Of a DNA stretch of 64,000 bases, positions 25,796-35,900 are shown one piece after another. Under the pieces are notes generated by a model. The model ran no database searches, had not been told where the DNA came from, and saw only the letters and a list, made by a program, of their open reading frames with translations. The stretch comes from CAYNJG01 sp965216885 (lineage in GTDB: Bacteria; Planctomycetota; Planctomycetia; Pirellulales; Pirellulaceae): the NCBI GenBank assembly GCA_965216885.1, contig OZ244208.1, positions 1,426,001 to 1,490,000 of the forward strand. The letters run 5' to 3'. The position numbers and the translations under genes are program-made. Each line of letters begins with the position of its first letter. Positions within the stretch are counted from its first letter, which is position 1.

Positions 25796-25830
25796 CACGC
25801 CGCGTGAATTTTCGCGCGGCGTGTTTTTTT
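25796..25830 (+). terminator. Terminator after the acidic protein gene
   Basis: A 9-bp stem CACGCCGCG with CGCGGCGTG and a ten-base loop, followed by seven T residues, lies about 30 bases past the stop. Confidence 0.92.
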
Positions 25831-25840
25831 GGGTGAACGC

Positions 25841-26818
25841 TCAGGTCCACGCGCTCAGCACCCAGTCAACGACTCGGTCGTCCATCCACCTACGGTCGAC
25901 AGTTTGCGAACGCCTTCCAAAGTACCCCAGGTGTCCACCGGTGTCGGTCACAAACAGTTGAACCGATGCTGATCGGTTAGCAGCTTCCACGGCTGAGTAA
26001 GCGACGACGGGATCATCCTTTGCGGCGAGAATTCGCGTTGGCAACGTTATCTCTCGCAGGCGCGGACCACTGCTGGCGTGTCGGTAGTAATCTTCGGCGT
26101 CACGATAGCCGGACAACGGCGCGGTTATCTCATCGTCAAATTGATAGATGCTCGCCGGGCGTTTTCCCGGGATTTGACCACCTGTGGCCACCCAACGTTG
26201 AGCCAGATAGCGCACGAGGTACTTGTCGTAGAAGTTGCCAGTACCGACCCGTAGTTCACGGCAGCATTTCGAAAGGTCCACCGGGGGCGCAATCGCGATA
26301 CCGCGGCGGAGGTTGCCAATCCGTTCGGTCGATGCGTTGGCCAACGTGCTGAGCGCGATGTTACCACCCATCGAAAACCCGACCATGGTCAGTGGTGAGT
26401 CGGGGCAACGATCCGCAATCCTCTGAATCGCAGCCGCGGCATCACCGCTCCGTCCGGCGTGTCCCGGCATTCGGGCCAGTCCTGTTGAAGCACCCGTGCC
26501 TCGCATATCCATTCGAAATGTGCGAACGCCGTTTTCAACCAGGCGTTGGGCGACCCGAACCATGTAGCCGCTGCCATGGCATCCGGCCAGCCCATGAATC
26601 AGGAGTGCCGACGGCGAATCCGGCATCCAGTTCTCCGGACGATCGTCATGCAGAGCGATTTTGTCTCCGTCAGAGACATCAACCAATAGCGTTTCTGCGG
26701 CATACTCGACGCGAGGAGTTGGCCAGTAGAAGCCAGCCAGCGTTTGCAGATGTCCGCCCCGGGCGACAGGATGCGGACTGAAGTCGAGCTTGATCGGCTC
26801 GGGTGGATTGGTCAACAA
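25841..26818 (-). CDS. YheT-like alpha/beta hydrolase
   Basis: A 325-residue hydrolase of the YheT/EMB8 type (COG0429-like). The family's opening motif is present (HPVARGGHLQTLAGFYWPTP), followed by the oxyanion stretch LLIHGLAGCHGSGY. The nucleophile elbow is GFSMGG, the acid is in ILAAKDDPVV and the histidine in TGGHLGYFG, so the catalytic triad looks complete. The natural substrate is unknown; relatives act as esterases. The start is uncertain: the longest frame begins at TTG without a Shine-Dalgarno, and no in-frame ATG or GTG lies upstream before a stop. It converges with the acidic protein gene, across a terminator. Confidence 0.88.
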   Translation of the reverse strand: MLTNPPEPIKLDFSPHPVARGGHLQTLAGFYWPTPRVEYAAETLLVDVSDGDKIALHDDRPENWMPDSPSALLIHGLAGCHGSGYMVRVAQRLVENGVRTFRMDMRGTGASTGLARMPGHAGRSGDAAAAIQRIADRCPDSPLTMVGFSMGGNIALSTLANASTERIGNLRRGIAIAPPVDLSKCCRELRVGTGNFYDKYLVRYLAQRWVATGGQIPGKRPASIYQFDDEITAPLSGYRDAEDYYRHASSGPRLREITLPTRILAAKDDPVVAYSAVEAANRSASVQLFVTDTGGHLGYFGRRSQTVDRRWMDDRVVDWVLSAWT

Positions 26819-26863
26819 CGGAGGTGCCCCGTAGGTTCGATGCGGTGATGGGGCACCAGTTTA

Positions 26864-26906
26864 GCAAACCCGGATGAAGCGTCTTGGCAAACCCAGACGA
26901 AGCGTC
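26864..26906. repeat. Imperfect 20-bp direct repeat
   Basis: Two copies of the form GCAAACCCxGAxGAAGCGTC (26864-26883 and 26887-26906) match at 18 of 20 positions, between the hydrolase and the dehydrogenase genes. Beside it, GGTGCCCC (26823) and GGGGCACC (26850) can pair. No function is evident. Confidence 0.6.
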
Positions 26907-26909
26907 GGA

Positions 26910-27941
26910 CTATCCCGCTCGGCGATAGGTTCGAGCGGTCGTCCCGCCATGCGAAACCTGTTGAATTACCTGATGGGCAATTTCAACGGCCCGTAGTCCG
27001 TCAAAGCCGGAAACGATGGGAGTCGATTGCGTCTGAATCGATGTGACGAAGTCCTGCAACTCATCGAGGATCGGATTTCCGTCCGGAATCTGAAGGTCCT
27101 GCTTTGCCAGAACTTCGGTGTACAGGTTTTCCATCAGATGCTTGCGGTTTGCTGGCGTGTAGGTACGCGTTTGCCAGCCCGGCTTGTGCGGGCCATAAAT
27201 CAGTTGGCAAGATCGATCGCCAAAATCAATGACGCCGGACCAGTCGCTTCCGTAGACCTGCATCTGACGCTGTGGTTGACTACTAACACGCGACGCCGAA
27301 AGCTGCGCGACACATCCGTTGGCAAATGTCAGTTGAGCGTGAGCGATGTCCTCAGCCGGACCGGTCCAGTGAAAACCGGATGCCTCAACGGAGACAACCG
27401 GGCTCTTTATCAGGGAGAGGATGAGATCGATGTCATGAATCATCAGGTCCAGAACGACGCCACCGTCCATCGAGCGGAAAGTGAGCGTACCTTCGCGACA
27501 CGCTTTGATGAACCTTACATCGTGGGCTCGCTCGCAGAATGTCGTCCACGCGGGATTAAAGCGTTCCACATGGCCAACCTGCAAGACGCATTGTGCGCGA
27601 CGGGCGGCCGTTACGAGTGCCTCGCATTCAACGGGCGAAGAAGCCAGCGGCTTTTCGATCAGGCAATGCACGCCGCGATCCAGCAAGTTGAGGCCGATCC
27701 GGTGATGTAGCGAGGTTGGTGCTGCAATGACGGCTCCATCAAAGGCAGCTTCGTCCACGAACTGTTCGACGTCGGTAACAATCTTGCAGTCAAAATCTGA
27801 TTTGAGTTCTTCGGCACGGTTGGCAGAGGGTTCCACAATCGCGACCAGTTCTGCGTTGGGGACTTGCTGAACAAGCCGCGCGTGAATGGTCCCGAGATGT
27901 CCGCCGCCAAAGACTGCAATCTTCGATCGTGTCGAACTCAT
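26910..27941 (-). CDS. Gfo/Idh/MocA-family NAD(P)-dependent oxidoreductase
   Basis: A 343-residue sugar or nucleotide-sugar dehydrogenase. The N-terminal Rossmann fold has IAVFGGGHLGTIHARLV and VAIVEPSANRAEE, and the family's EKP motif is in CLIEKPLASS (about residue 95). A C-terminal beta-sheet domain follows (MIHDIDLILSLI). Its ATG overlaps the lpxA stop by four bases (ATGA), and AAAGGAGA precedes it, so it is the last gene of an LPS operon. GnnA, a Gfo/Idh enzyme that oxidises UDP-GlcNAc at C3 for amide-type lipid A, is encoded beside lpxA in Acidithiobacillus and Leptospira. That is a plausible role here, but the partner aminotransferase GnnB is not seen. Confidence 0.9.
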   Translation of the reverse strand: MSSTRSKIAVFGGGHLGTIHARLVQQVPNAELVAIVEPSANRAEELKSDFDCKIVTDVEQFVDEAAFDGAVIAAPTSLHHRIGLNLLDRGVHCLIEKPLASSPVECEALVTAARRAQCVLQVGHVERFNPAWTTFCERAHDVRFIKACREGTLTFRSMDGGVVLDLMIHDIDLILSLIKSPVVSVEASGFHWTGPAEDIAHAQLTFANGCVAQLSASRVSSQPQRQMQVYGSDWSGVIDFGDRSCQLIYGPHKPGWQTRTYTPANRKHLMENLYTEVLAKQDLQIPDGNPILDELQDFVTSIQTQSTPIVSGFDGLRAVEIAHQVIQQVSHGGTTARTYRRAG

Positions 27942-28741
27942 GCCGCTCTCCTTTGTTTGGATCGCCCGAACCGGCCTTGCTGCTGTTGCTCGACAAAGTC
28001 CAGCAATTGCGTGACCTGGGGAAGTAGTTTCGATTCGCTGCGGAGAATTTCCCTGGCGTGATCCAGCCCGACCCGTGCCCGATAAATCAGGCGATGTGCG
28101 TCAGAGAGCGCTCGCATCACATCTGCGGGAAAGTCGTTTCGTTTGAGGGCCACCATATTGACGCATCGCGGTCGGGCGGGTTGGCCTTCGCAGAGCATGA
28201 AGGGCGGCACGTCCTGCAATACGCGGCTCATGCCTCCGATAAACGCGTAGCTGCCAATCGTGACGTAGTGATGAGCGGCGACGGATCCGGAGATCGACGC
28301 GAAGTCATGCACCCGGCAGTGACCACCCAGCATGGAGCCGTTGGCGATGATCACCCGGTTACCGACCTGACAATCGTGAGCGACATGGCTGCACGCCATC
28401 AGGTAGCAGTGATCGCCCAGCGTCGTGGTGCCAATATCCTTGGCCGTTCCCCGATTGATCGTTACTCCTTCGCGAAGGATGTTGTGATCGCCAATCTGGA
28501 CGGTCGTGGGCTCTTCGCGATAGCTGATGTCCTGGGGTTCGCCGCCGATGACGGCTCCCGGGTGGATGACGTTGTAGCGACCGATTTTGACATGGCCTCG
28601 AACGACAACGTTGGCCAGCAGTCGAGTTCCACCGGCAATTTCGACGTGTGGGCCGACGTAGCAGTTTGGCCCAATCTCGGCGGAGTCAGCGATTTTTGCC
28701 GACGGGTGGACCGATGCCTGCGGCGAGATCAACTCGGACAT
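27938..28741 (-). CDS. lpxA: Acyl-ACP--UDP-N-acetylglucosamine O-acyltransferase
   Basis: LpxA adds the first acyl chain to UDP-GlcNAc in lipid A synthesis, in the cytosol. The start is an ATG with GGAGAA upstream, giving 267 residues (E. coli has 262); a 15-residue longer frame is less likely. The N-terminal two thirds form the hexapeptide beta helix, from SPQASVHPSAKIADSAEIGP onward. The catalytic histidine lies in SHVAHDCQVGNRV. The region IGGMSRVLQDVPPFMLCEGQ and the C-terminal helices (NMVALKRNDF) are typical of LpxA and not of LpxD. It follows lpxC by about 70 bases and overlaps the downstream dehydrogenase gene. Confidence 0.95.
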   Translation of the reverse strand: MSELISPQASVHPSAKIADSAEIGPNCYVGPHVEIAGGTRLLANVVVRGHVKIGRYNVIHPGAVIGGEPQDISYREEPTTVQIGDHNILREGVTINRGTAKDIGTTTLGDHCYLMACSHVAHDCQVGNRVIIANGSMLGGHCRVHDFASISGSVAAHHYVTIGSYAFIGGMSRVLQDVPPFMLCEGQPARPRCVNMVALKRNDFPADVMRALSDAHRLIYRARVGLDHAREILRSESKLLPQVTQLLDFVEQQQQGRFGRSKQRRAA

Positions 28742-28814
28742 TTCGATTCTCCGATCCTTCGGATCATGGTGGGTAGCGACAACCATCCATGGTGTCGCGT
28801 CAATCGTTTTTTTG

Positions 28815-29711
28815 TCAGGCCATCGCGGCGTCGATGATTTTGCCTTCTGCCATGACGGCTTTCGCCAGCATCGCGTTCAGTCGGTGGCCACTGCGGTAGG
28901 CGACGAAGTTTCCGATCAGATCAAAACCGGACAGTGACAGGTCGCCGATCATATCGAGGATCTTGTGGCGGACACATTCGTCTTCGTATCGCAGTTCGTT
29001 TTCAACAACGCCCTCTGGATCGGCAAATACCAGCAGATCCTTGTACGTGGTTCTCAATCCCAGGCCCTGTTGTCGCATCCAGTCGGCTTCCTCCTTGAGG
29101 AGGTAGGTCCTCGCCGTGGCGATTTCATCGCAAAACCACTGCGGCGAGAACATTCCACGATACGACTGCCGTCCAATGATGTGATTGATTCCATAGTCCA
29201 GGCGGTACTGTACATGCATGCCCGGGGCGTCTTTTTTGCCCAACGGTCGAGCTTCGATCCAGCCCTCATCGTCGTCATTGACGCGAGAGTTTTCGGTGAC
29301 GATCAAACACGGACGCGACGCGTCAAGTGGCTCGGTGCCAACTTCCTTGAGGGCATCGACGAAAGCTTTCGAGGAGCCATCGCAGCCCGGCATTTCCGGA
29401 CCATCACACCAGACTTCGCAGTTGTCGATCTGCAGGCCCGCGAGTGCCGCCATCACATGCTCGATCATCTCCACCTGGGCCCCGCTGTGGCTGAGGACCG
29501 TTCGGCGAGGGCTTTCGATTCGGTGTTCGACCTTGGCCGGAATTCGGACGTGAGGATCCAGGTCCTGACGCACGAACGTGATTCCCGTATTTGCGCCCGA
29601 GGGGCGAAATGTGAGGTTCACATCAAGGTTGTTCCAGTAACCGAAACCAGAAACGGTCGCCTCGCCGGCGATGGTATTTTGCTTACGAAGCGAATCAAGA
29701 GTGATAGTCAA
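28815..29711 (-). CDS. lpxC: UDP-3-O-acyl-N-acetylglucosamine deacetylase
   Basis: LpxC is the zinc deacetylase that commits the cell to lipid A synthesis. The 298-residue protein shows the family residues: EHVMAAL with zinc ligand H85, RHKILDMIGDL with H249, K250, D253 and D257, and the catalytic His in RSGHRLN (H276). GPEMPGCDGSS near 104-114 is the substrate passage motif. The start codon is TTG with only a G-rich stretch upstream, which may keep expression low for this tightly controlled enzyme. It lies between skp and lpxA. Confidence 0.95.
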   Translation of the reverse strand: MTITLDSLRKQNTIAGEATVSGFGYWNNLDVNLTFRPSGANTGITFVRQDLDPHVRIPAKVEHRIESPRRTVLSHSGAQVEMIEHVMAALAGLQIDNCEVWCDGPEMPGCDGSSKAFVDALKEVGTEPLDASRPCLIVTENSRVNDDDEGWIEARPLGKKDAPGMHVQYRLDYGINHIIGRQSYRGMFSPQWFCDEIATARTYLLKEEADWMRQQGLGLRTTYKDLLVFADPEGVVENELRYEDECVRHKILDMIGDLSLSGFDLIGNFVAYRSGHRLNAMLAKAVMAEGKIIDAAMA

Positions 29712-29747
29712 AGCAACAGAGCCCCCAGGATAGTCGACAAGTTAGAA

Positions 29748-30380
29748 CTAGCGTCCGGTAGGTGCGCCACCGGATTGTGGGGCCTGTGCGGTACGCGCGC
29801 CGCCTCCACTGCGGATAAGACGATCGACGATGTAGTTCGTAATGTCCAGCCCCCCCTGGTTGTAGAGGATTGGCTGGTTCACGCCCTGCAGCACCGACTG
29901 CCGGTTTGTAGGTTCAATTTTTTCGGTGCTGAATCGCAGCACGAGGCCGATGCGGTTGCTTTCGGCGAAGACCTTGATTTCCTGTTTTACCTGCTGGTAG
30001 GTCTGATAGTAGAGCTGAGCTTCCATCTCGAGAAAGCTCTTTCGCTTCAGTGCCATGTCGGCCTGGATCTGAGCCTGGAGTCGTGCGGTCTCGGATTCGA
30101 GTTGTTTGTACTCGGCACTGACAGGCTTGTAGGTCTGCAGTTGCTTGGCTCGGGCTTCGATGTCCTTGCCACGAGTTTGCAGTTCGGCCTCGGCCGCCTT
30201 CACCTGCCCCTTGATGGCGTCCATCTGTTTGGAGAACGTCGGGTGCTTCTCAAAGACCTTACTAAGATCGACAACGACAATGGGCACGGAAGCGTTTTGA
30301 GCGGAACACATCGGTGCAACAAGAGCGACCGCCGCCAGGGCGATCAGAGAATGGCCGGTACTACGCAACCTGAGATTCAT
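29748..30380 (-). CDS. skp: OmpH/Skp-family periplasmic chaperone
   Basis: Skp/OmpH chaperones escort outer-membrane proteins through the periplasm. The 210-residue protein has a signal peptide (about 1-28, cleaving near MCSAQ), the starting strand VPIVVVDLSKVFEKHPTF, and long helices (about 45-145) rich in Lys, Glu and Gln that form the tentacles of the trimer. The C-terminal strand region (RIGLVLRFST) and a Gly/Pro/Gln tail follow. AAGGAG precedes the ATG. It heads the skp-lpxC-lpxA-dehydrogenase operon; skp also precedes lpx genes in E. coli. Confidence 0.88.
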   Translation of the reverse strand: MNLRLRSTGHSLIALAAVALVAPMCSAQNASVPIVVVDLSKVFEKHPTFSKQMDAIKGQVKAAEAELQTRGKDIEARAKQLQTYKPVSAEYKQLESETARLQAQIQADMALKRKSFLEMEAQLYYQTYQQVKQEIKVFAESNRIGLVLRFSTEKIEPTNRQSVLQGVNQPILYNQGGLDITNYIVDRLIRSGGGARTAQAPQSGGAPTGR

Positions 30381-30673
30381 TTCAGCACTCCTTGCTGACT
30401 ATTGGCCGTCCATGGCCGGATGATCGATTAGGAAGCAACCCCAAAAAAAGGTTGGTCGCTTGGTCGGGCATTTTGTCGACAAGCGGATGACGGGTAAAGG
30501 TCAGTTGGGGGACATTGCGAAATCGAAGGGGTATTTTTTGTGCCGCGAATGCCTTCGGTGATTTCATTGATAGCACTGCCAACGCGCGATAGCTCGCGTG
30601 GTTTGAACGCGTAGACGAACGTAACCGACTTCGATAGTCTTCTCGCGCCCCACCACGGCAAGGAGATGATTTC

Positions 30674-31123
30674 ATGGTCAAGCGACAGGCAACAAGTCGA
30701 CAAGTCGAAGCCCGTTCAAACGCCAACCCACGTCCTAATGTCAACGCCTTGCGCAATGCGGCTCGGGTACTGATCGTTGATCGCTCGGACGATAACCGGG
30801 AAGTGTTGCGAACTGCATTGCTCCGCCATGGTTGTGAGATCTTCGAAGCCCAGCAACAACGTGATGGCCTACGGCTGGCCCGCGAGTGTGCGGCAGGTGT
30901 ACTGGTGCTGGATTCGGACACCGTGGATGTGGATGATCGTTCGGTCTATGCAGACTTTGACGCCGAAGCCCGGGCGAAAAATGCGACGATTATATTGCTC
31001 GGTCGTTGCTCAAGGGCTCCAATGCCGGGACGGCCGGCGGATGTTGTATCCAAGCCCTACCACTATGGTCCGTTGATTCGTAAAATCGAACAGTTGTTGT
31101 TTGAGGCGGACGAAACTTCGTAG
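30674..31123 (+). CDS. Degenerate receiver-domain protein
   Basis: A 149-residue stand-alone receiver. A basic, Asn-rich N-terminus of about 28 residues precedes the fold: VLIVDRSDDNREV (the second acidic residue of the usual pair is Arg), VLVLDSDTVD with a possible phosphoacceptor, and VVSKPYHYGPLI with the conserved lysine. The usual Ser/Thr of the fourth strand is replaced by Gly in IILLGRC. It may signal without normal phosphorylation. The downstream FHA kinase starts about 55 bases later on the same strand and is the likely partner. It is divergent from skp. Confidence 0.8.
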   Translation: MVKRQATSRQVEARSNANPRPNVNALRNAARVLIVDRSDDNREVLRTALLRHGCEIFEAQQQRDGLRLARECAAGVLVLDSDTVDVDDRSVYADFDAEARAKNATIILLGRCSRAPMPGRPADVVSKPYHYGPLIRKIEQLLFEADETS

Positions 31124-31178
31124 CTTGCCGAGGCTGGAAACGTCGCCGCCGTCACCGTGGCTCGTACCGGAACTCTTC

Positions 31179-32870
31179 ATGCCTTCCTTGTTCGTCATTC
31201 AGGGCCGCGATCAGGGCAAGCGATTCGAACTGTCTCAGGCTTCGCTCACGCTGGGGCGTGATGCTACCGCGACCATTCAGTTGAATGATACGGAAGTGTC
31301 TCGTTGTCACGCGGAGATTATCACCCGCGGTGAAACCGCCGATGTCGTCGATGCGGATAGTTCGAACGGTACGTTCGTCAACGGCAAGCGAGTTCAGAAA
31401 TCAACGTTGTCCAGTGGCGACCGACTTCAGATTGGTCGGACGTTGATGATCTTTACCGGGACGCAATCCCCGACAGCCCTCGCCAGTCACGTCGACATCG
31501 TGCGTCAGGGCATGGGCGACTCGCAGATCATCCGTTCTATCCCACAGGACGAGGGATTGTTCGATTCGACAGAACCGGCCGACGATACGTGGTTGGCGCG
31601 AGCTCGTAGTAATCTGCAAATCATGTATCGAACTGCGCTGGCCGTCAGTCACACGATGGACATCGACCAGTTGCTGGACAAAATCGTCGAACTGATTTTC
31701 GAATGGGTCGAAGCAGATCGCGGCTGTGTCATGCTGGTCAATCGTGAGAGTGGCGAACTGGAAGTTCGTGTGCGACATGATCGTCAGTCGTCCGATGACG
31801 GCACCAGAATGAAAATCAGTCAGACGATTCTCGACTACGTTCAGGACAATCAGCAGGGTGTGCTCACCAGCGACGCGCGACAGGATCAGCGGTTTGATCA
31901 GGCAGGCAGCATCATTACGACCGGTATTCGTGAAGCGATTTGCGTACCGATGCAGGGACGCTACGGCAATGTCGGGCTGATTTACATCGACACGTACACG
32001 TCTCCGGGGAAGGCACTCCAGCAGAACCTCGAGAACCAGTTCAAGGAAGAACATCTGAAACTGATGATCGCGATTGGGCACCAGGCGGCTCTTGCGATTG
32101 AAGATACGTCCTACTATTCGGCCATGGTTCAGGCGGAGCGACTCGCGGCGATCGGCCAGACGATTGCGGGGCTGTCTCACCATATCAAGAATATCCTGCA
32201 GGGCATTCGTGGCGGCAGTTATCTGATCGAGGAAGGCTTGAAAGACAACGACACGGACGTGACAACACGAGGCTGGCGCATCGTCGAGAAAAATCAGGAG
32301 AAGATTTCGGCGCTCGTGATGGACATGCTTACGTTCAGCAAGGATCGCAAGCCAGAAATGGTAATGAGCGATCTCAACGAAATCGTGGGCGACGTGCTGG
32401 AGCTGATGCAGATTCGCTCGGCAGAAACAGGCGTGAAGCTCGTTGACGAACGGAGTGCAACGATCCCGCAACTGGTGTTCGATGGCGAAGGGCTGCATCG
32501 TTCAATCCTGAACGTGGTCACCAACGCGATTGATGCCTGTAGCGAAGTGGACAACGGTGTTGTCCGGGTATCCACCAACTACGACCGCCAGGCGGAAAGG
32601 CTGAGCGTCGTTGTCAGTGACACGGGGCCCGGGATTCCGGAAGATGAGATTGGCAGTATCTTCGGATTGTTTGAATCGCAGAAGGGCAGTCGCGGTACGG
32701 GACTGGGCTTACCTGTGAGCCAGAAGATTCTTCAGGAGCATGACGGCGATATTCGAGTTGTCAGCGAACTGGGGATGGGGAGCATTTTTACACTCTACTG
32801 GCCAGCCAACAAACAGTTGCGCGAGGCGTCGCACCACGAAACCGGCGTTATCGATCTGGACGAGATGTAG
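31179..32870 (+). CDS. FHA-GAF sensor histidine kinase
   Basis: A soluble 563-residue kinase starting at ATG (GGAA nearby). It has an FHA domain (1-95: LTLGRDATATIQLND, EVSRCHAEI, DSSNGTFVNGKRV), which binds phosphothreonine peptides. A GAF domain (about 150-310) is followed by a H-box GLSHHIKNILQGIRGGSYL (His near 334) and an ATPase domain with NVVTNAIDACSE, VSDTGPGIPEDEIG and GTGLGLPVSQKIL. FHA-GAF kinases let Ser/Thr phosphorylation feed into two-component signalling, and a Ser/Thr kinase is encoded elsewhere in the window. It converges with mfd. Confidence 0.92.
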   Translation: MPSLFVIQGRDQGKRFELSQASLTLGRDATATIQLNDTEVSRCHAEIITRGETADVVDADSSNGTFVNGKRVQKSTLSSGDRLQIGRTLMIFTGTQSPTALASHVDIVRQGMGDSQIIRSIPQDEGLFDSTEPADDTWLARARSNLQIMYRTALAVSHTMDIDQLLDKIVELIFEWVEADRGCVMLVNRESGELEVRVRHDRQSSDDGTRMKISQTILDYVQDNQQGVLTSDARQDQRFDQAGSIITTGIREAICVPMQGRYGNVGLIYIDTYTSPGKALQQNLENQFKEEHLKLMIAIGHQAALAIEDTSYYSAMVQAERLAAIGQTIAGLSHHIKNILQGIRGGSYLIEEGLKDNDTDVTTRGWRIVEKNQEKISALVMDMLTFSKDRKPEMVMSDLNEIVGDVLELMQIRSAETGVKLVDERSATIPQLVFDGEGLHRSILNVVTNAIDACSEVDNGVVRVSTNYDRQAERLSVVVSDTGPGIPEDEIGSIFGLFESQKGSRGTGLGLPVSQKILQEHDGDIRVVSELGMGSIFTLYWPANKQLREASHHETGVIDLDEM

Positions 32871-32944
32871 CTCTTGGAGCTTGCGCGGGGGTGCGTAGCA
32901 AGCCGTGTATGCCAGGCGGGGCGTGCCATTTCGCAGCCGGCAAG

Positions 32945-35900
32945 CTATTCGGCAAGCAGTTTTCTGGCGAGAGCCATGATGCCGTCTGCTTCCTTCATGC
33001 CTTCGGGGATCGTGCTGTACAGGCTTTCGTCATCGACGAGCCGGATCTGCTTCTTGCTGCGACGCACCAATTGTTCGGCGCGTTGTCGATCGGCGTAGCC
33101 GAATTTCAGGAATCGGTCTTCAACCTGTATCGCATTGATCTGCCACAACGCCATATCGGCTTTGAGGCGAGCCACTTCCAGCAGTCGTTCCACGCATTCG
33201 GGCAGCGTTCCAAACCGGTCTTCTATTTCCTCCCGGATCGCCGCGAGACCTTCGTCGTCAAACGTTCTGGCGAGTCGCCTGTAGATGTCGATCTTGGCGC
33301 GGAGATCGGGCACGTATCCGCGCGGGAGGTACGCCTCGCCGGGCAATTCGATCGTGACGTCCGTCGTTTCCAGTTTGGGCGGCAGGTTGCGCAGGCGACG
33401 GACGGCGGCTTCCAGCAACTGGCAATAGAGTTCGTAGCCAACCGTCGCGATATGCCCACTCTGTTGCGTGCCAAGGATATTTCCAGCGCCCCGGATTTCC
33501 AGGTCTCGCATCGAAATCGCGAATCCTGCTCCCATCTCACTGAACTCTTCGATTGCGCGTAAACGTCGGGCGGCATCTGGCGTCAGCGACCTCGCGGGGT
33601 CGATTAGCAGATAGCAGTACGCGCGGCGTCGATCACGGCCGACGCGACCACGCAATTGATGAAGGTCCGCAAGCCCATACATATTGGCGTCGTCGATGAA
33701 AATCGTATTGGCGTTGGGGATGTCCAGTCCGCTCTCGATAATGGTTGTCGCAATGAGAATGTCATGCTCGCCGGCTATGAACTCAATCATCACCTGTTCC
33801 AGCTCGCTTTCGGGCATCTGGCCGTGGCCGATGACAATTCGTGCTTCGGGCACCATCTGTTGCACGCGGTCGCGAATTTGTTCGATATCGTGGACGCGAT
33901 TGTGGACAAAGTAAATCTGCCCTTTGCGGCTCAGTTCCCGCATGATGGCATTTCGGATGACCTTTTCATCCCACCGCATGACGCGCGTTTCAACGGCCAC
34001 ACGCATTTCCGGCGGTGTTTCCAGATTCGAGATTCCGCGGATGCCGGTAAGTGCCATATGTAGCGTTCGCGGGATGGGCGTCGCCGATAGCGTCAGGACG
34101 TTGACTGACGCACGAAGTTGTTTCAGGCGATCTTTGACCGCGACGCCGAAACGTTGTTCCTCATCGATGATGACCAATCCAAGGTTTGAAAAGGAAACGT
34201 CTTTCGAAGCCAGGCGATGTGTGCCAATGACGATATCAACGGAGCCTTCGGAAAGCGCTTCGAGGTTTTCCCGTTGTTCGCCAGGACTGCAGAAGCGACT
34301 GAGTTTGGCGATGTGAAAGGGGAACTCGGCCATGCGCTGACGGAACGAGTGATAGTGTTGCTCGGCGAGGATTGTCGTTGGTACGAGCACCGCGACCTGA
34401 AAACCATTGTCGACAGCTTTGAAGGCCGCCCGCATGGCCATCTCGGTTTTGCCAAACCCAACGTCACCACACAGCAGTCGATCCATGGCCTGCTTGTCGA
34501 TCAGGTCACGTTTGATGGCGTCAATTGCTGTGAGCTGATCGGGCGTTTCGTGGAATGGAAATGCGGCATCGAACTCACGCTGCCAATCGGTATCGTTCCC
34601 AAACGCGATGCCACCGGCGGCTTCGCGTTCGGCCTGCAAATCGAGCATTTCCGCTGCGAGATCCGTGGCCGCGGTGGCAGCCGCCTCGCGATGCTTCTCC
34701 CATTGCTTGCCGCCAATTTTCGCGAGCCGCGGTAGTGCCTTTCGCCCCCCGACGTACTTTTGTACCAACTCGATCCGCGATGCGGGCACATAGATTTTCG
34801 TGCCACCGTGGAACTCAATTTCCAGATGCTCTTCTTTTTGGTCCTCTTTCTGCAGCAGCTTGAGCCCACGATAGCGACCGATGCCGTGCCCAAGGTGCAC
34901 GACGAGATCGCCCTCCCGCAGATCCATAAAGCTGTCGATCGCTTTGCCGGAACGCTTTCGCGTAGCGCGGCGGGCATCGGCACGACCAAACATTTCGGCA
35001 CCACTGAGCACCAATGTGTTTTCACGTGGCAAGCGAAAACCAGCTCGGAGAAAGCCGATGGGAAAATGCAGCTTCCGCGCTGCGGCGAGCTTCGTTGAGG
35101 AGAAAATCTCGGTGAGCCGTTCGGCTTCTGCGTCCGTTTGGCAAACGACGTGCGTTTCCTGCCCGTCTGCGATGGTGTCCAACAGGTCGCGGATTTGTGC
35201 GACGTCGCCACTGAACCGTTCGACCGACTCGACGGGCATCCGGGCCATGGTGTCTTCCGCACCGGCAGCAAGGAGGTAGGTCGAGAGTTTCGGAAATGCA
35301 TTCAGACTTTGCATGACGGCCGAAACGCCATGATGCCGATCCGTTTCGGATATCCGTTCCAGGTAGTGCTTGCCTTCCACATCGATGTCGTCGGGTTGCT
35401 GGAGCACAACGCAGCCCGAACCTGTCAGATATTCGGCGAGGTGCGATTCTCGTGCGCGCTGCTTGGTGAGTACCGTGACTTCGATTTCTTCAAGTGTCAT
35501 CAAGCTGCGTTGCGAGCCACAGTCAAACCGTCGTAGCGATTCCACTTCGTCGCCAAACATTTCGACTCGTACGGGATCGTGCCAGTCGGTGGCATAGATG
35601 TCGACGATGCCGCCGCGAACCGAAAACTCGCCCGGCAACTCAACGGCGGATGTATGGTGGTATTCGTGTTTGACGAGCCATTCTGAGAGATCGTCGACAT
35701 CCACCGTTTGTCCCGTGCAGAGGACGCGTGTTTGATCGGCGACTTCCTGGACACTGGGCACGGGCTGCTGCAGCGCCTGAATGCAGGTCACGATAAACGG
35801 TGGCATATCCCCACGGGCCAGTTGCTTGAGAATGCGCAGGCGTTCGCCGTAAGCATCGTCCATCAACGCCGAGCGTCCGGATGTCGCATCCAGCGCCGGG

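Noticed and set aside
28965..30398. A 477-residue plus-strand frame over lpxC and skp
   Set aside because: It runs opposite two well-supported genes with complete catalytic or structural motifs.
31401..32498. A 365-residue minus-strand frame
   Set aside because: It is antisense to the FHA-GAF kinase, whose domains are all intact.
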